A DNA stretch of 64,000 bases from Streptomyces noursei ATCC 11455 (GTDB lineage Bacteria; Actinomycetota; Actinomycetes; Streptomycetales; Streptomycetaceae): assembly GCF_001704275.1 (NCBI RefSeq), contig NZ_CP011533.1:5022001-5086000 (forward strand), in the 5' to 3' direction. A program made the translations under genes and the position numbers. The notes beneath the pieces are model-generated. The model saw nothing but the letters and a program-made list of their open reading frames with translations. It did not search any database and was not told the origin of the DNA. Shown here in pieces: positions 19,678 to 27,370 of this stretch. Positions within the stretch are counted from its first letter, which is position 1, and each line of letters begins with the position of its first letter.

Positions 19678-20024
19678 AAGCGGCAAAGCGCCCGGCGAGG
19701 CCCTGGCGGAAGACCGGGCGGAAACACGAAAGCGCAGCTCAGAGGCGGCGGCGCGGCATCAGGCGCGGCCCGCGGCCATCACGCTCACCCGCGAAGACGG
19801 ATCGCGCCGGCCATGCGGCCGAGGTCGGCGTGGCGGCGCCGCACGGGGCGCGGCGCGAGGCGGGACACCCGGTGACACGCCAGGCGCGCCAAGGGCTGCG
19901 GGGTCTGCACGGGCGGAAAACCTGGCCGGACGGCCGTGGGCACGTCAAGCGGGATTAACGCCCCATTCATGCACTCCTCCAGCTCGACGGCCATCCCCGG
20001 TTCGGATGAATCGGCGACCTGCCC

Positions 20025-20030
20025 TAGACT
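20025..20030 (+). promoter_or_regulatory. -10 element for leaderless purF transcript
   Basis: TAGACT ends 7 nt before the GTG at 20038. A weak TTCGGA at 20001-20006 could be a -35 (18-nt spacing). Confidence 0.55.
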
Positions 20031-20037
20031 CTGGTGC

Positions 20038-21597
20038 GTGCCACGTGGTGACGGACGACTCAACCACGACCTGCTCCCCGGTGAGAAGGGCCCCCAGGAT
20101 GCCTGCGGCGTCTTCGGTGTCTGGGCCCCGGGAGAAGAGGTCGCCAAACTCACCTACTTCGGGCTGTACGCGCTGCAGCACCGTGGACAGGAGTCCGCGG
20201 GCATCGCGGTGAGCAACGGCTCCCAGATCCTCGTCTTCAAGGACATGGGCCTGGTCTCCCAGGTCTTCGACGAGACTTCCCTCGGTTCCCTCCAAGGCCA
20301 TATCGCCGTGGGCCACGCCCGCTACTCCACCACCGGTGCCTCGGTGTGGGAGAACGCCCAGCCGACGTTCCGCGCCACCGCGCACGGATCGATCGCGCTC
20401 GGCCACAACGGCAACCTGGTCAACACCGCCGAGCTGGCCGAGATGGTCGCCGCGCTGCCCCGCGAGGGCGGCCGGGCCACCCAGGTCGCGGCGACCAACG
20501 ACACCGACCTGGTCACGGCCCTGCTGGCCGGACAGGTCGACGAGGACGGCAAACCGCTGACCGTCGAGGAGGCCGCGCCGCGCGTCCTGCCGAAGGTCAG
20601 GGGCGCCTTCTCGCTGTGCTTCATGGACGAGCACACCCTCTACGCCGCCCGCGACCCGCAGGGCATCCGCCCGCTGGTCCTCGGCCGCCTGGAGCGTGGC
20701 TGGGTGGTGGCCTCCGAGACCGCCGCCCTGGACATCTGCGGTGCCAGCTTCATCCGGGAGATCGAGCCCGGCGAGATGATCGCCGTCGACGAGAACGGCC
20801 TGCGCAGCTCGCGCTTCGCCGAGGCCCGCCCCAAGGGCTGCGTCTTCGAGTACGTCTACCTCGCCCGCCCGGACACCGACATCGCCGGCCGCAACGTCTA
20901 CCTCTCCCGGGTCGAGATGGGCCGCAAGCTGGCCGCCGAGGCGCCCGCCGACGCGGACCTGGTGATAGCGACCCCGGAGTCCGGCACCCCGGCCGCCGTC
21001 GGGTACGCCGAGGCCAGCGGCATCCCCTACGGCTCCGGCCTGGTCAAGAACTCCTACGTCGGCCGGACCTTCATCCAGCCCTCGCAGACCATCCGCCAGC
21101 TGGGCATCCGCCTCAAGCTCAACCCGCTCAAGGAAGTCATCCGCGGCAAGCGCCTGGTGGTCGTCGACGACTCGATCGTCCGCGGCAACACCCAACGCGC
21201 CCTGGTCCGGATGCTGCGCGAGGCCGGCGCCGCCGAGGTCCACATCCGGATCTCGTCCCCGCCGATCAAGTGGCCGTGCTTCTTCGGCATCGACTTCGCC
21301 ACCCGCGCGGAGCTGATCGCCAACGGGCTGAGCGTCGAGGAGATCGGCAAGTCGCTGGGCGCCGATTCGCTGGCGTACATCTCCATCGACGGCATGATCG
21401 AGGCGACCACGATCGACAAGCCGAAGCTGTGCCGCGCCTGCTTCGACGGCGAGTACCCGATGGAGCTGCCGGACCCGGAGCTGCTGGGGAAGCACCTTCT
21501 GGAGTCCGAGACCAAGGCCCCGGCCGCGTCCGACGTGGACGGCGTCCGGACGCTCACCGCGGGGGTCGGCGGCGCTGACGCACTGCGTCGCCCGTAG
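20038..21597 (+). CDS. purF: Amidophosphoribosyltransferase
   Basis: PurF commits PRPP to purine synthesis by making phosphoribosylamine from glutamine. The 519-residue protein has a short propeptide ending before Cys23 (PQDACGVFGVWAPG), the N-terminal nucleophile after processing. Further signs are GLYALQHRGQESAGIA, ARYSTTGA, the PRPP-binding VVVDDSIVRGNTQRALV and Cys residues near the C-terminus (LCRACFDGEYP) typical of the Fe-S type enzyme. The start is GTG 20038, decided by the propeptide length and the -10 7 nt upstream. It forms an operon with purM, 33 bases downstream. Confidence 0.97.
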   Translation: MPRGDGRLNHDLLPGEKGPQDACGVFGVWAPGEEVAKLTYFGLYALQHRGQESAGIAVSNGSQILVFKDMGLVSQVFDETSLGSLQGHIAVGHARYSTTGASVWENAQPTFRATAHGSIALGHNGNLVNTAELAEMVAALPREGGRATQVAATNDTDLVTALLAGQVDEDGKPLTVEEAAPRVLPKVRGAFSLCFMDEHTLYAARDPQGIRPLVLGRLERGWVVASETAALDICGASFIREIEPGEMIAVDENGLRSSRFAEARPKGCVFEYVYLARPDTDIAGRNVYLSRVEMGRKLAAEAPADADLVIATPESGTPAAVGYAEASGIPYGSGLVKNSYVGRTFIQPSQTIRQLGIRLKLNPLKEVIRGKRLVVVDDSIVRGNTQRALVRMLREAGAAEVHIRISSPPIKWPCFFGIDFATRAELIANGLSVEEIGKSLGADSLAYISIDGMIEATTIDKPKLCRACFDGEYPMELPDPELLGKHLLESETKAPAASDVDGVRTLTAGVGGADALRRP

Positions 21598-21630
21598 AGC
21601 TCGTACCCACCCAAACGAAAGTTCTCAGCC

Positions 21631-22701
21631 ATGTCCGCTGAATCAACCGGTGCCAGCTACGCGAGCGCGGGTGTCGACATCGAAGCCGGCGACCGCGCCG
21701 TGGACCTCATGAAGAAGTGGGTGGCCAAGGCCACCCGTCCCGAGGTCGTCGGCGGTCTCGGCGGCTTCGCCGGTCTCTTCGACGCCTCCGCGCTCAAGCG
21801 CTACGAGCGTCCGCTGCTGGCCTCGGCCACCGACGGCGTCGGCACCAAGGTCGACATCGCCCGCAAGATGGGCGTCTACGACACCATCGGCCACGACCTG
21901 GTCGCCATGGTCGTCGACGACCTGGTCGTCTGCGGCGCCGAGCCGCTGTTCATGACCGACTACATCTGCGTGGGCAAGGTCTACCCGGAGCGGGTCGCGG
22001 CGATCGTCAAGGGCATCGCGGAGGGCTGTGTGCTGGCCGGCTGCGCGCTGGTCGGCGGCGAGACCGCCGAGCACCCGGGCCTGCTGGGCGAGGACGAGTT
22101 CGACGTCGCCGGCGCCGGCACCGGTGTGGTCGAGGCCGACCGGGTGCTGGGCGCGGATCGTATCCGTAAGGGCGACGTGGTGATCTCGATGGCGTCCTCC
22201 GGACTTCACTCGAACGGGTACTCCCTCGTCCGCCACGTCCTCTTCGACCGGGCCGGGCTGTCCCTGGACCAGGAGGTCCCCGAGCTCGGCCGCACCCTCG
22301 GCGAGGAGCTGCTGGAGCCCACCAAGATCTACTCGCTGGACTGTCTGGCCCTCACCCGCACCAGCGAGGTGCACGCCTTCTCGCACATCACCGGCGGCGG
22401 CCTGGCCAACAACCTGGCCCGGGTGATCCCGGACGGCCTGCACGCCACCGTCGACCGCGCCACGTGGGCGCCGGGCGCCATCTTCGACCTGGTCGGCACC
22501 GCCGGCTCGGTGGAGCGCCTGGAGCTGGAGAAGACCCTGAACATGGGCGTCGGCATGATGGCCGTCGTCCCGCCGGAGTCGGTGGACGTGGCCCTGACCA
22601 CCCTCACCGACCGCGGTGTGGACGCCTGGGTCAGCGGCGAGATCGTCGAGCGGGGCGATCACGCGGAGGCAGCAACCCTCACCGGTGACTACGCGAGCTG
22701 A
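21631..22701 (+). CDS. purM: Phosphoribosylformylglycinamidine cyclo-ligase
   Basis: PurM closes the imidazole ring (FGAM to AIR, ATP-dependent). In 356 residues the family segments are YASAGVDIEAGDRAVDLMK, GGFAGLFDAS, LASATDGVGTKVDIA, IGHDLVAMVVDDLVVCGAEP, ALVGGETAEHPG and SSGLHSNGYSLVR. It lies 33 bases after purF in the same operon. A perfect 13-bp hairpin at 22749-22786 follows, shared with the converging DUF3073 gene. Confidence 0.97.
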   Translation: MSAESTGASYASAGVDIEAGDRAVDLMKKWVAKATRPEVVGGLGGFAGLFDASALKRYERPLLASATDGVGTKVDIARKMGVYDTIGHDLVAMVVDDLVVCGAEPLFMTDYICVGKVYPERVAAIVKGIAEGCVLAGCALVGGETAEHPGLLGEDEFDVAGAGTGVVEADRVLGADRIRKGDVVISMASSGLHSNGYSLVRHVLFDRAGLSLDQEVPELGRTLGEELLEPTKIYSLDCLALTRTSEVHAFSHITGGGLANNLARVIPDGLHATVDRATWAPGAIFDLVGTAGSVERLELEKTLNMGVGMMAVVPPESVDVALTTLTDRGVDAWVSGEIVERGDHAEAATLTGDYAS

Positions 22702-22748
22702 CACCGCCGCCGCGCGGGGGCACCGGCCCGGTGGCCCCGCGCGCAGCA

Positions 22749-22786
22749 GAGAACCCGGTCCGGGGAATTCCCTGGACCGGGTTCTC
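22749..22786. terminator. Bidirectional terminator (purFM / DUF3073)
   Basis: GAGAACCCGGTCC pairs perfectly with GGACCGGGTTCTC, 12-nt loop, between converging genes. Confidence 0.75.
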
Positions 22787-22820
22787 GATGGTGCTATCAG
22801 CCCCGCGAGCGCGCAGAGTG

Positions 22821-23066
22821 TCAGGCGCGACGACGCTGGTGGGAGGAGTGGCCCTCGTCCTCGTCGTCCTCGCTGTTGTAGCGATCTGCGTACTGCGCGT
22901 ACGGGTCGTCGTCCTCGTCATCCTCGAACGGCTCTCGGTTCGGAGGTTGCTGGTTCGACTGCGATGCAAGCTCGTCGGCCAGTCGCGAGAGATCCGTCCC
23001 ACCGCTGCTGTACTTCAGCTGGCGGGCGACCTTTGTCTGCTTGGCCTTGGCCCGGCCGCGCCCCAT
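22821..23066 (-). CDS. DUF3073 family small protein
   Basis: This 81-residue protein has the DUF3073 hallmark start MGRGRAKAKQTKVARQLKY, then a mid-region with SGGTDLSRLADEL, and an acidic tail (EDDEDDDPYAQY, SEDDEDEG) ending in HQRRRA. The family is nearly universal in Streptomyces just after purM, and its function is unknown. The basic head and acidic tail suggest a nucleic-acid or ribosome-associated role, which is inference. GAGGGGG lies 8 nt before the ATG. No membrane segment. Confidence 0.92.
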   Translation of the reverse strand: MGRGRAKAKQTKVARQLKYSSGGTDLSRLADELASQSNQQPPNREPFEDDEDDDPYAQYADRYNSEDDEDEGHSSHQRRRA

Positions 23067-23376
23067 GGGTCGACCCCCTCAGTGACGGGGCTCGTCGGCC
23101 CCAGAGTCTTGACACGCGTTCATGATTCAGAGCGGGCTCTCAAAAGAGAGACCGGCCCCTAGGGCTTTAACGGTACCTGCTTCCGCGGCCATACGGTACG
23201 TCGCCCGCATCACCCACCGCTCGGCATGACCGGCGCGGCGCCCCGTCCACGCTGGTCAACTGCGATTTTAACCTGTCCTGTACGGCGACCCGCCGACGGG
23301 TGGTGAGGGATGTCTCGCCAACCACCCGCCAGGGGCCGCACAAGGGTGTGTTTCCGGCCACGTGGACCGGGTTCGG
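23067..23376. other. Intergenic region between the DUF3073 gene and vdh, with hairpin
   Basis: CGGGTGGT (23297-23304) and ACCACCCG (23321-23328) form a hairpin that probably ends vdh on the minus strand. A CTCTCAAAAGAGAG palindrome lies at about 23138-23151. The rest should contain the DUF3073 promoter; I cannot pinpoint it. Confidence 0.5.
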
Positions 23377-24495
23377 TCAGGGGTGACGCGCCTCCGCCAT
23401 CCGGGCCTCGGCGATCCGGTCGGCGGCGGCGGCCGGCGGAATGCCGTCCGCCTTCGCACGAGCGAATATCGACAGCGTGGTGTCGAAGATCTTCGCGGCC
23501 TTGGCCTTGCACCGGTCGAAGTCGAAGCCGTGCAGTTCGTCGGCCACCTGGATCACGCCGCCGGCGTTCACGACGTAGTCCGGGGCGTAGAGGATGCCGC
23601 GGTCGGAGAGGTCCTTCTCCACCCCCGGGTGCGCGAGCTGGTTGTTGGCCGCGCCGCAGACCACCCTCGCGGTCAGCACCGGCACCGAGACGTCGTTCAG
23701 CGCGCCGCCCAGGGCGCACGGCGCGTAGACGTCCAGGCCCTCGGTGCGGATCAGCGCGTCGGTGTCGGCGACGGCGGTCACCCGGGGGTGCCGGGCGAGG
23801 ATCCGCTCCACCGACTCGGCCCGGACGTCGGTGACCACGACCTCGGCGCCGTCCTTGAGGAGGTGCTCGACCAGGTGGTGGCCCACCTTGCCGACGCCCG
23901 CGATGCCGACCTTCCGGCCGCGCAGCGTGGGGTCGCCCCACAGGTGCTGGGCCGAGGCCCGCATGCCCTGGAAGACGCCGTAGGCGGTCAGCACGGAGGA
24001 GTCGCCGGCGCCGCCGTTCTCCGGCGAGCGCCCGGTGGTCCACCTGTTCGTCCGGGCGATCACGTCCATGTCGGCGACGTAGGTGCCGACGTCGCACGCG
24101 GTGACGTAGCGGCCCCCGAGGGACGCCACGAACCGGCCGTAGGCGAGCAGGAGTTCCTCGGTCTTGATCAGCTCGGGGTCACCGATGATCACCGCTTTGC
24201 CGCCGCCGTGGTCCAACCCGGCCAGGGCGTTCTTGTACGACATGCCGCGCGAGAGGTTCAGCGCGTCCAACACGGCCTCGTCCTCGGAGGCGTAGGGATG
24301 GAAGCGCGTGCCACCGAGGGCGGGGCCCAGGGCGGTGTTGTGGAGGGCGATCACGGCCTTGAGGCCGGTGGCCCGGTCCTGGCAGAGAACGACTTGCTCG
24401 TGGCCGCCCTGCTCCGTGCGGAACAGGGTCTGCAGCACGCCGCCGGCGGCATCTGCAGGGGCAGGACGTACGTCGGTCACGGTGGTGACTCCCAT
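23377..24495 (-). CDS. vdh: Leu/Phe/Val dehydrogenase, probably valine dehydrogenase
   Basis: The 372-residue protein is an amino-acid dehydrogenase of the Glu/Leu/Phe/Val family. It has the N-terminal [16 protein letters not shown] and [22 protein letters not shown], with catalytic lysines in SYKNA and GGGKA, the Rossmann motif [13 protein letters not shown], and CGAANNQLA. Its size and its position next to purM/DUF3073 and bldC match the Streptomyces valine dehydrogenase gene. It oxidatively deaminates branched-chain amino acids with NAD, feeding acyl-CoA precursors. The ATG at 24495 is set by the family N-terminus; an AGGAGG lies rather far (15 nt) upstream. Confidence 0.9.
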   Translation of the reverse strand: MGVTTVTDVRPAPADAAGGVLQTLFRTEQGGHEQVVLCQDRATGLKAVIALHNTALGPALGGTRFHPYASEDEAVLDALNLSRGMSYKNALAGLDHGGGKAVIIGDPELIKTEELLLAYGRFVASLGGRYVTACDVGTYVADMDVIARTNRWTTGRSPENGGAGDSSVLTAYGVFQGMRASAQHLWGDPTLRGRKVGIAGVGKVGHHLVEHLLKDGAEVVVTDVRAESVERILARHPRVTAVADTDALIRTEGLDVYAPCALGGALNDVSVPVLTARVVCGAANNQLAHPGVEKDLSDRGILYAPDYVVNAGGVIQVADELHGFDFDRCKAKAAKIFDTTLSIFARAKADGIPPAAAADRIAEARMAEARHP

Positions 24496-24685
24496 AGTCG
24501 CGAAGGACGCCCTCCTGAGGGTGGGGAGGGCCGGTTGGGACGAGCGTAGATCCTGGAGGGCGGGTTGATCGGTCAGGTCGGGAGGATCACCCTCTCCCGG
24601 GGGACGGGCGTGGGACGATCTGCCGTATCCGGGCCGGGCGGGGGAAGGCAACTCCGCGCGGTGGACTTTCCCTTGGAGGGCGGGC

Positions 24686-25522
24686 GTGGCCTTGGCGTCG
24701 TCGGTACGGGTCCCGTATGTGGCGTATCTGCGGGTCTACGAGCCGCTGGCGGCGTTCCCCGAGCCGGAGCGTTCCCACTGGGCGCGCTACGCCCGGCGCG
24801 ACGACACCCCCACCGCCGTCGAGGAGCAGCGCCGGGCCCTCGCCGACCTGCTGCCGACGCCGCCGGTGCCGGTGCCGGTCCACGAGAGCGGCGACGCCTT
24901 CGTCGCCGTCGTGGACGGCGTGACCTGCGTCTGCCCCTGGCGCACCCGGCTGCGCGGCTGGCAGGCGCTCCAGGGCCTGGAGGAGCTGCTGCCGGCCTCG
25001 GTGCTGGACGCCGCGCTGCCCCCGGTGGTGCGCCGGCAGGCGGCCACCGACTACGAGCGGTGGCGCGAGCGCAACCCGGACGCCCGGCCGTGGATCCGCG
25101 CCGCCACCTGGCACGTCCCGGTGCGCTGGTTCGTCCTCTTCGACGACGCCGAGCGGGAGTATGCGAAGGGTGACCCCGCGGCTCTGTTGCGTTACCGCAC
25201 GCCGATGGCGCAGGCGCGCCGACGGGTCGCGCGCGGACTGCGTACGCTTCGGGATGCCCTGGAAGAGGGGCCGCTGATCGACGGCCTGGTAGATGTGGGG
25301 CGCTGGCTCGAAGAGTTCCATCCGCGTTCGCTCGTGGAGCTGGACTACGGAGGGCTGGTGCACGCGGTGCCCGAGGGGCAGCTCGCCGAGGACCGTTCCG
25401 TCGCGGAGGTGGCGGAGGGGTTGGCGGCGCTGCGCGAGGGGGACGGCGAGCGGGCCGACGCCGCGTACGAGAAGCTCTCGCAGCGGTGGCGCGTGCTGCG
25501 CGAACGCCAGTTCTCCAGCTGA
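24686..25522 (+). CDS. Conserved hypothetical protein upstream of bldC
   Basis: The 278-residue protein starts at GTG 24686 with GGAGGGC upstream. It opens with [23 protein letters not shown] and contains [37 protein letters not shown] and [19 protein letters not shown] know no domain name; it is a soluble, charged protein with no membrane helix. Conservation of this gene beside bldC in Streptomyces is recalled. An intrinsic terminator (25678-25700) separates it from bldC, so the two are probably not co-transcribed as a rule. Function unknown. Confidence 0.85.
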   Translation: MALASSVRVPYVAYLRVYEPLAAFPEPERSHWARYARRDDTPTAVEEQRRALADLLPTPPVPVPVHESGDAFVAVVDGVTCVCPWRTRLRGWQALQGLEELLPASVLDAALPPVVRRQAATDYERWRERNPDARPWIRAATWHVPVRWFVLFDDAEREYAKGDPAALLRYRTPMAQARRRVARGLRTLRDALEEGPLIDGLVDVGRWLEEFHPRSLVELDYGGLVHAVPEGQLAEDRSVAEVAEGLAALREGDGERADAAYEKLSQRWRVLRERQFSS

Positions 25523-25677
25523 ACGCCGGGGGTCCGGGACGGAGTTGCCGGCCGCGGAGATCCCGCAGGCCGGGCGTACGGGACGTAGGTCCCGATCCGG
25601 GCTATTCCCCCAAGCGTGACCTAAAGCACTGACTTCGGGTCTTGCTCCCAAGGCGCACCCTCGTGCCAAAATAGGAC

Positions 25678-25700
25678 AAGGAGCCTGACTTGGGCTCCTT
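25678..25700 (+). terminator. Terminator after the hypothetical gene
   Basis: AAGGAGCC/GGCTCCTT hairpin with a 7-nt loop, 155 bases after the stop codon. Confidence 0.6.
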
Positions 25701-26024
25701 CCGTCCAACTAAGGGCGGATAGATCGGTATTGCGCTCCTTGAGGGGTCTCGTGGCGGCTGGACACGTTGTGACTGATCGTCACGGGGGTGTGACTGTCCG
25801 CTATGGCATGGTCCATCGGCATCCGCCGAGGTTGAACACCTGAGAGGGCAATTCCATCGGTTTGGCCGACGTGGCTGGACAGATGGTGTAGTTGTAGTGC
25901 CGAGGACAAGCCGTTCGTCCTATAACCGACTCGGCCCGCGTCCGCCATTTCGGGCAACGTGGGTCAAGGTGCAGAATTTAGAGGAAAGAACCGTGATGGT
26001 TCGGTTCTCCCGAGGAGGCCGCTC
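25701..26024 (+). promoter_or_regulatory. bldC promoter and leader region
   Basis: A 324-base gene-free stretch, less GC-rich than average. A 6-bp hairpin GAACCG-N8-CGGTTC (25988-26007) sits directly before the AGGAGG ribosome-binding site of bldC. I cannot assign a single -10. An 82-codon minus-strand frame across it lacks a ribosome-binding site and family resemblance. Confidence 0.5.
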
Positions 26025-26231
26025 ATGACCGCTCGCACCCCTGACGCCGAGCCGCTGCTTACCCCCGCCGAGGTTGCCACGATGTTCCGCGTGGACCCGA
26101 AGACGGTGACCCGCTGGGCCAAGGCAGGCAAGCTCACGTCCATCCGCACGCTCGGAGGACACCGGCGTTACCGCGAGGCTGAGGTCCGCGCACTGCTCGC
26201 GGGCATTCCGCAGCAGCGCAGCGAGTCCTGA
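26025..26231 (+). CDS. bldC: Developmental regulator BldC (MerR-like)
   Basis: The 68-residue protein is a minimal MerR-type DNA-binding domain: LLTPAEVATMFRVDPKTVTRWA (HTH, about 11-32), then AKAGKLTSIRTLGGHRRYREAEVRALL (wing and last helix). The length and sequence are those of Streptomyces BldC, which binds AT-rich direct repeats cooperatively, delays entry into development and controls many morphogenesis and antibiotic genes. There is no effector domain. The ATG at 26025 has a strong CGAGGAGG site, and a small hairpin immediately precedes it. It is monocistronic, with a U-tailed terminator. Confidence 0.97.
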   Translation: MTARTPDAEPLLTPAEVATMFRVDPKTVTRWAKAGKLTSIRTLGGHRRYREAEVRALLAGIPQQRSES

Positions 26232-26250
26232 ATAACCGCATAACCAGGCT

Positions 26251-26286
26251 GTTTTCGGGCCCCCCAACCCGGAAACGCCCGTTTTT
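26251..26286 (+). terminator. bldC terminator
   Basis: GTTTTCGGG can pair with CCCGGAAAC, or CGGGC with GCCCG, followed by TTTTTG; it starts 20 bases after the stop codon. Confidence 0.75.
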
Positions 26287-26386
26287 GCGTCACAGCTCCA
26301 CCTGCTTCACCACGCTCCAACAGAGCTCATACGACGCGGTGCCTGCCCCAACAGGCCCCACACCCACTTCATGCGGGTACGTCATC

Positions 26387-26429
26387 GATCGCGCTGGACT
26401 CCGCCGGGTCCGGCGCGATCTCTTTTTGT
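26387..26429 (+). terminator. Strong intrinsic terminator of an unassigned transcript
   Basis: GATCGCGC/GCGCGATC with further inner pairing (GGAC/GTCC), followed by TCTTTTTGTG. A U-tract this clear is rare in the window. Confidence 0.7.
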
Positions 26430-26574
26430 GTGCGGCCGCTCCCGGGCCGCTCGCGACGCTCGGGTCACCCTGGCGCCGACCGACCTCGGTAGGGGCGTCA
26501 GGGCGCCCTCAGGGGCTTTGAGAGGGCCCGTCAGGCCGGACCTGGCGACCTTGTTCCGGAATGCCATGCGGGTA

Positions 26575-26586
26575 GTGCAATTGCAC
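26575..26586. repeat. Perfect 12-bp palindrome GTGCAATTGCAC in an AT-rich patch
   Basis: It is followed by ATATTAAATTGACGG. Could be a regulator site, including for BldC, which prefers AT-rich DNA; untested. Confidence 0.45.
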
Positions 26587-26764
26587 ATATTAAATTGACG
26601 GGTGACAGGGGGGCGGCGAGTTCCCCATCTCGCGAAACTTGTTCGGTGACTCCCGTCACATCGCGGGGTGCTTGAAGGGTGAACGGTGCTGGGGTATAGC
26701 GCCTTCCCGCCGCTCTTCTCTCAACAGCCTTCCACCCCGGGCCCGGTGGCGCAGGCGTCCTTGG

Positions 26765-27001
26765 TCACCCGCCGGCGGGACTTTCGTCCTCCGCCGGCGG
26801 CTCGGAGGCGGCCCGGGAGGGGGCCGGGGCGGCCGGGGGCGCCGCGGGCCCGGAGCGGGCGCCGTGCGGCTCCATGGCGAGCCGCAGCAGCTGATGGCAG
26901 ACGGGGCAGTGGTGGGTCCGATGGCGGTAGCCGTAGCGCAGGGCCGCCGACAGATGGGCGCGTAGCAGCGCCCTGGTCTCGTGCCGTACCGCGGTCGTCA
27001 T
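26765..27001 (-). CDS. DUF6274 family small protein
   Basis: The 78-residue protein starts at ATG 27001 with GGGAGG 8 nt upstream. It has TRALLRAHLSAALRYGYRHRTHHCPVCHQLLRLAME, with a CxxC pair (about Cys33 and Cys36) and neighbouring His residues that could bind a metal, then an Ala/Pro-rich tail. I recall this as DUF6274, a Streptomyces family found near bldC; the function is unknown. It is the only gene between bldC and tRNA-Asp and runs opposite to bldC. Confidence 0.8.
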   Translation of the reverse strand: MTTAVRHETRALLRAHLSAALRYGYRHRTHHCPVCHQLLRLAMEPHGARSGPAAPPAAPAPSRAASEPPAEDESPAGG

Positions 27002-27150
27002 CGCACGCCACCTCCCGGCCCCACGCCTTCTGCTGAGTGAGTACCGGCGGCAGGTGCCGCCGTCAAGACGGCCGTCCGCCCCGGCCCGCACCTTCGGGCC
27101 ATCCCCGTACCGGGCCCGCCGGCGCCGGGCCCGCGCATCCGGATAACGCA

Positions 27151-27181
27151 ACGGCCCGCACCGGAGAACGGTGCGGGCCGT
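27151..27181 (-). terminator. Terminator of tRNA-Asp (upstream copy)
   Basis: A perfect 13-bp stem, ACGGCCCGCACCG with CGGTGCGGGCCGT, begins 7 bases beyond the tRNA 3' end on the minus strand. Confidence 0.75.
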
Positions 27182-27187
27182 GAAATG

Positions 27188-27262
27188 CGGTCCTGACGGG
27201 ATTTGAACCCGCGGCCTCCACCTTGACAGGGTGGCGAGCACTCCAAACTGCTCCACAGGACC
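27188..27262 (-). tRNA. tRNA-Asp (anticodon GTC), copy 1
   Basis: Minus-strand 75-nt cloverleaf, acceptor GGTCCTG/CAGGACC, anticodon loop CTGTCAA, T-loop TTCAAAT, discriminator G, no encoded CCA. A TAGAGT -10 lies at 27303-27308 (minus strand). The gene is identical to the copy at 32969. Confidence 0.95.
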
Positions 27263-27370
27263 TTGCTTTGTGCCTCCCGCTTGCGGCGGGCTGCGAAGCA
27301 AGACTCTACAGCAGGTCAGGGGGTGCGGTCGAACTCGGTCCCGGCGGCCGCCCCGGTGACCGGGTCGGCG

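Larger units (their letters stand above)
19500..20037. other. Intergenic region upstream of purF, with an operator-like inverted repeat
   Basis: No credible gene. It holds the 8-bp inverted repeat at 19656-19677 and the purF promoter -10 at its end. The sequence between is GC-rich and featureless to me. Confidence 0.5.
26287..26764. other. Gene-free region downstream of bldC with a second U-tailed terminator and a palindrome
   Basis: No credible gene. It holds a strong intrinsic terminator at 26387-26429 with no coding gene in front of it, and an AT-rich patch with GTGCAATTGCAC at 26575-26586. A small RNA ending at the second terminator is possible. Confidence 0.45.

Noticed and set aside
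25709..25957. Small minus-strand gene upstream of bldC
   Set aside because: No ribosome-binding site, mixed codon use and no recognisable similarity; the region fits a promoter and leader.
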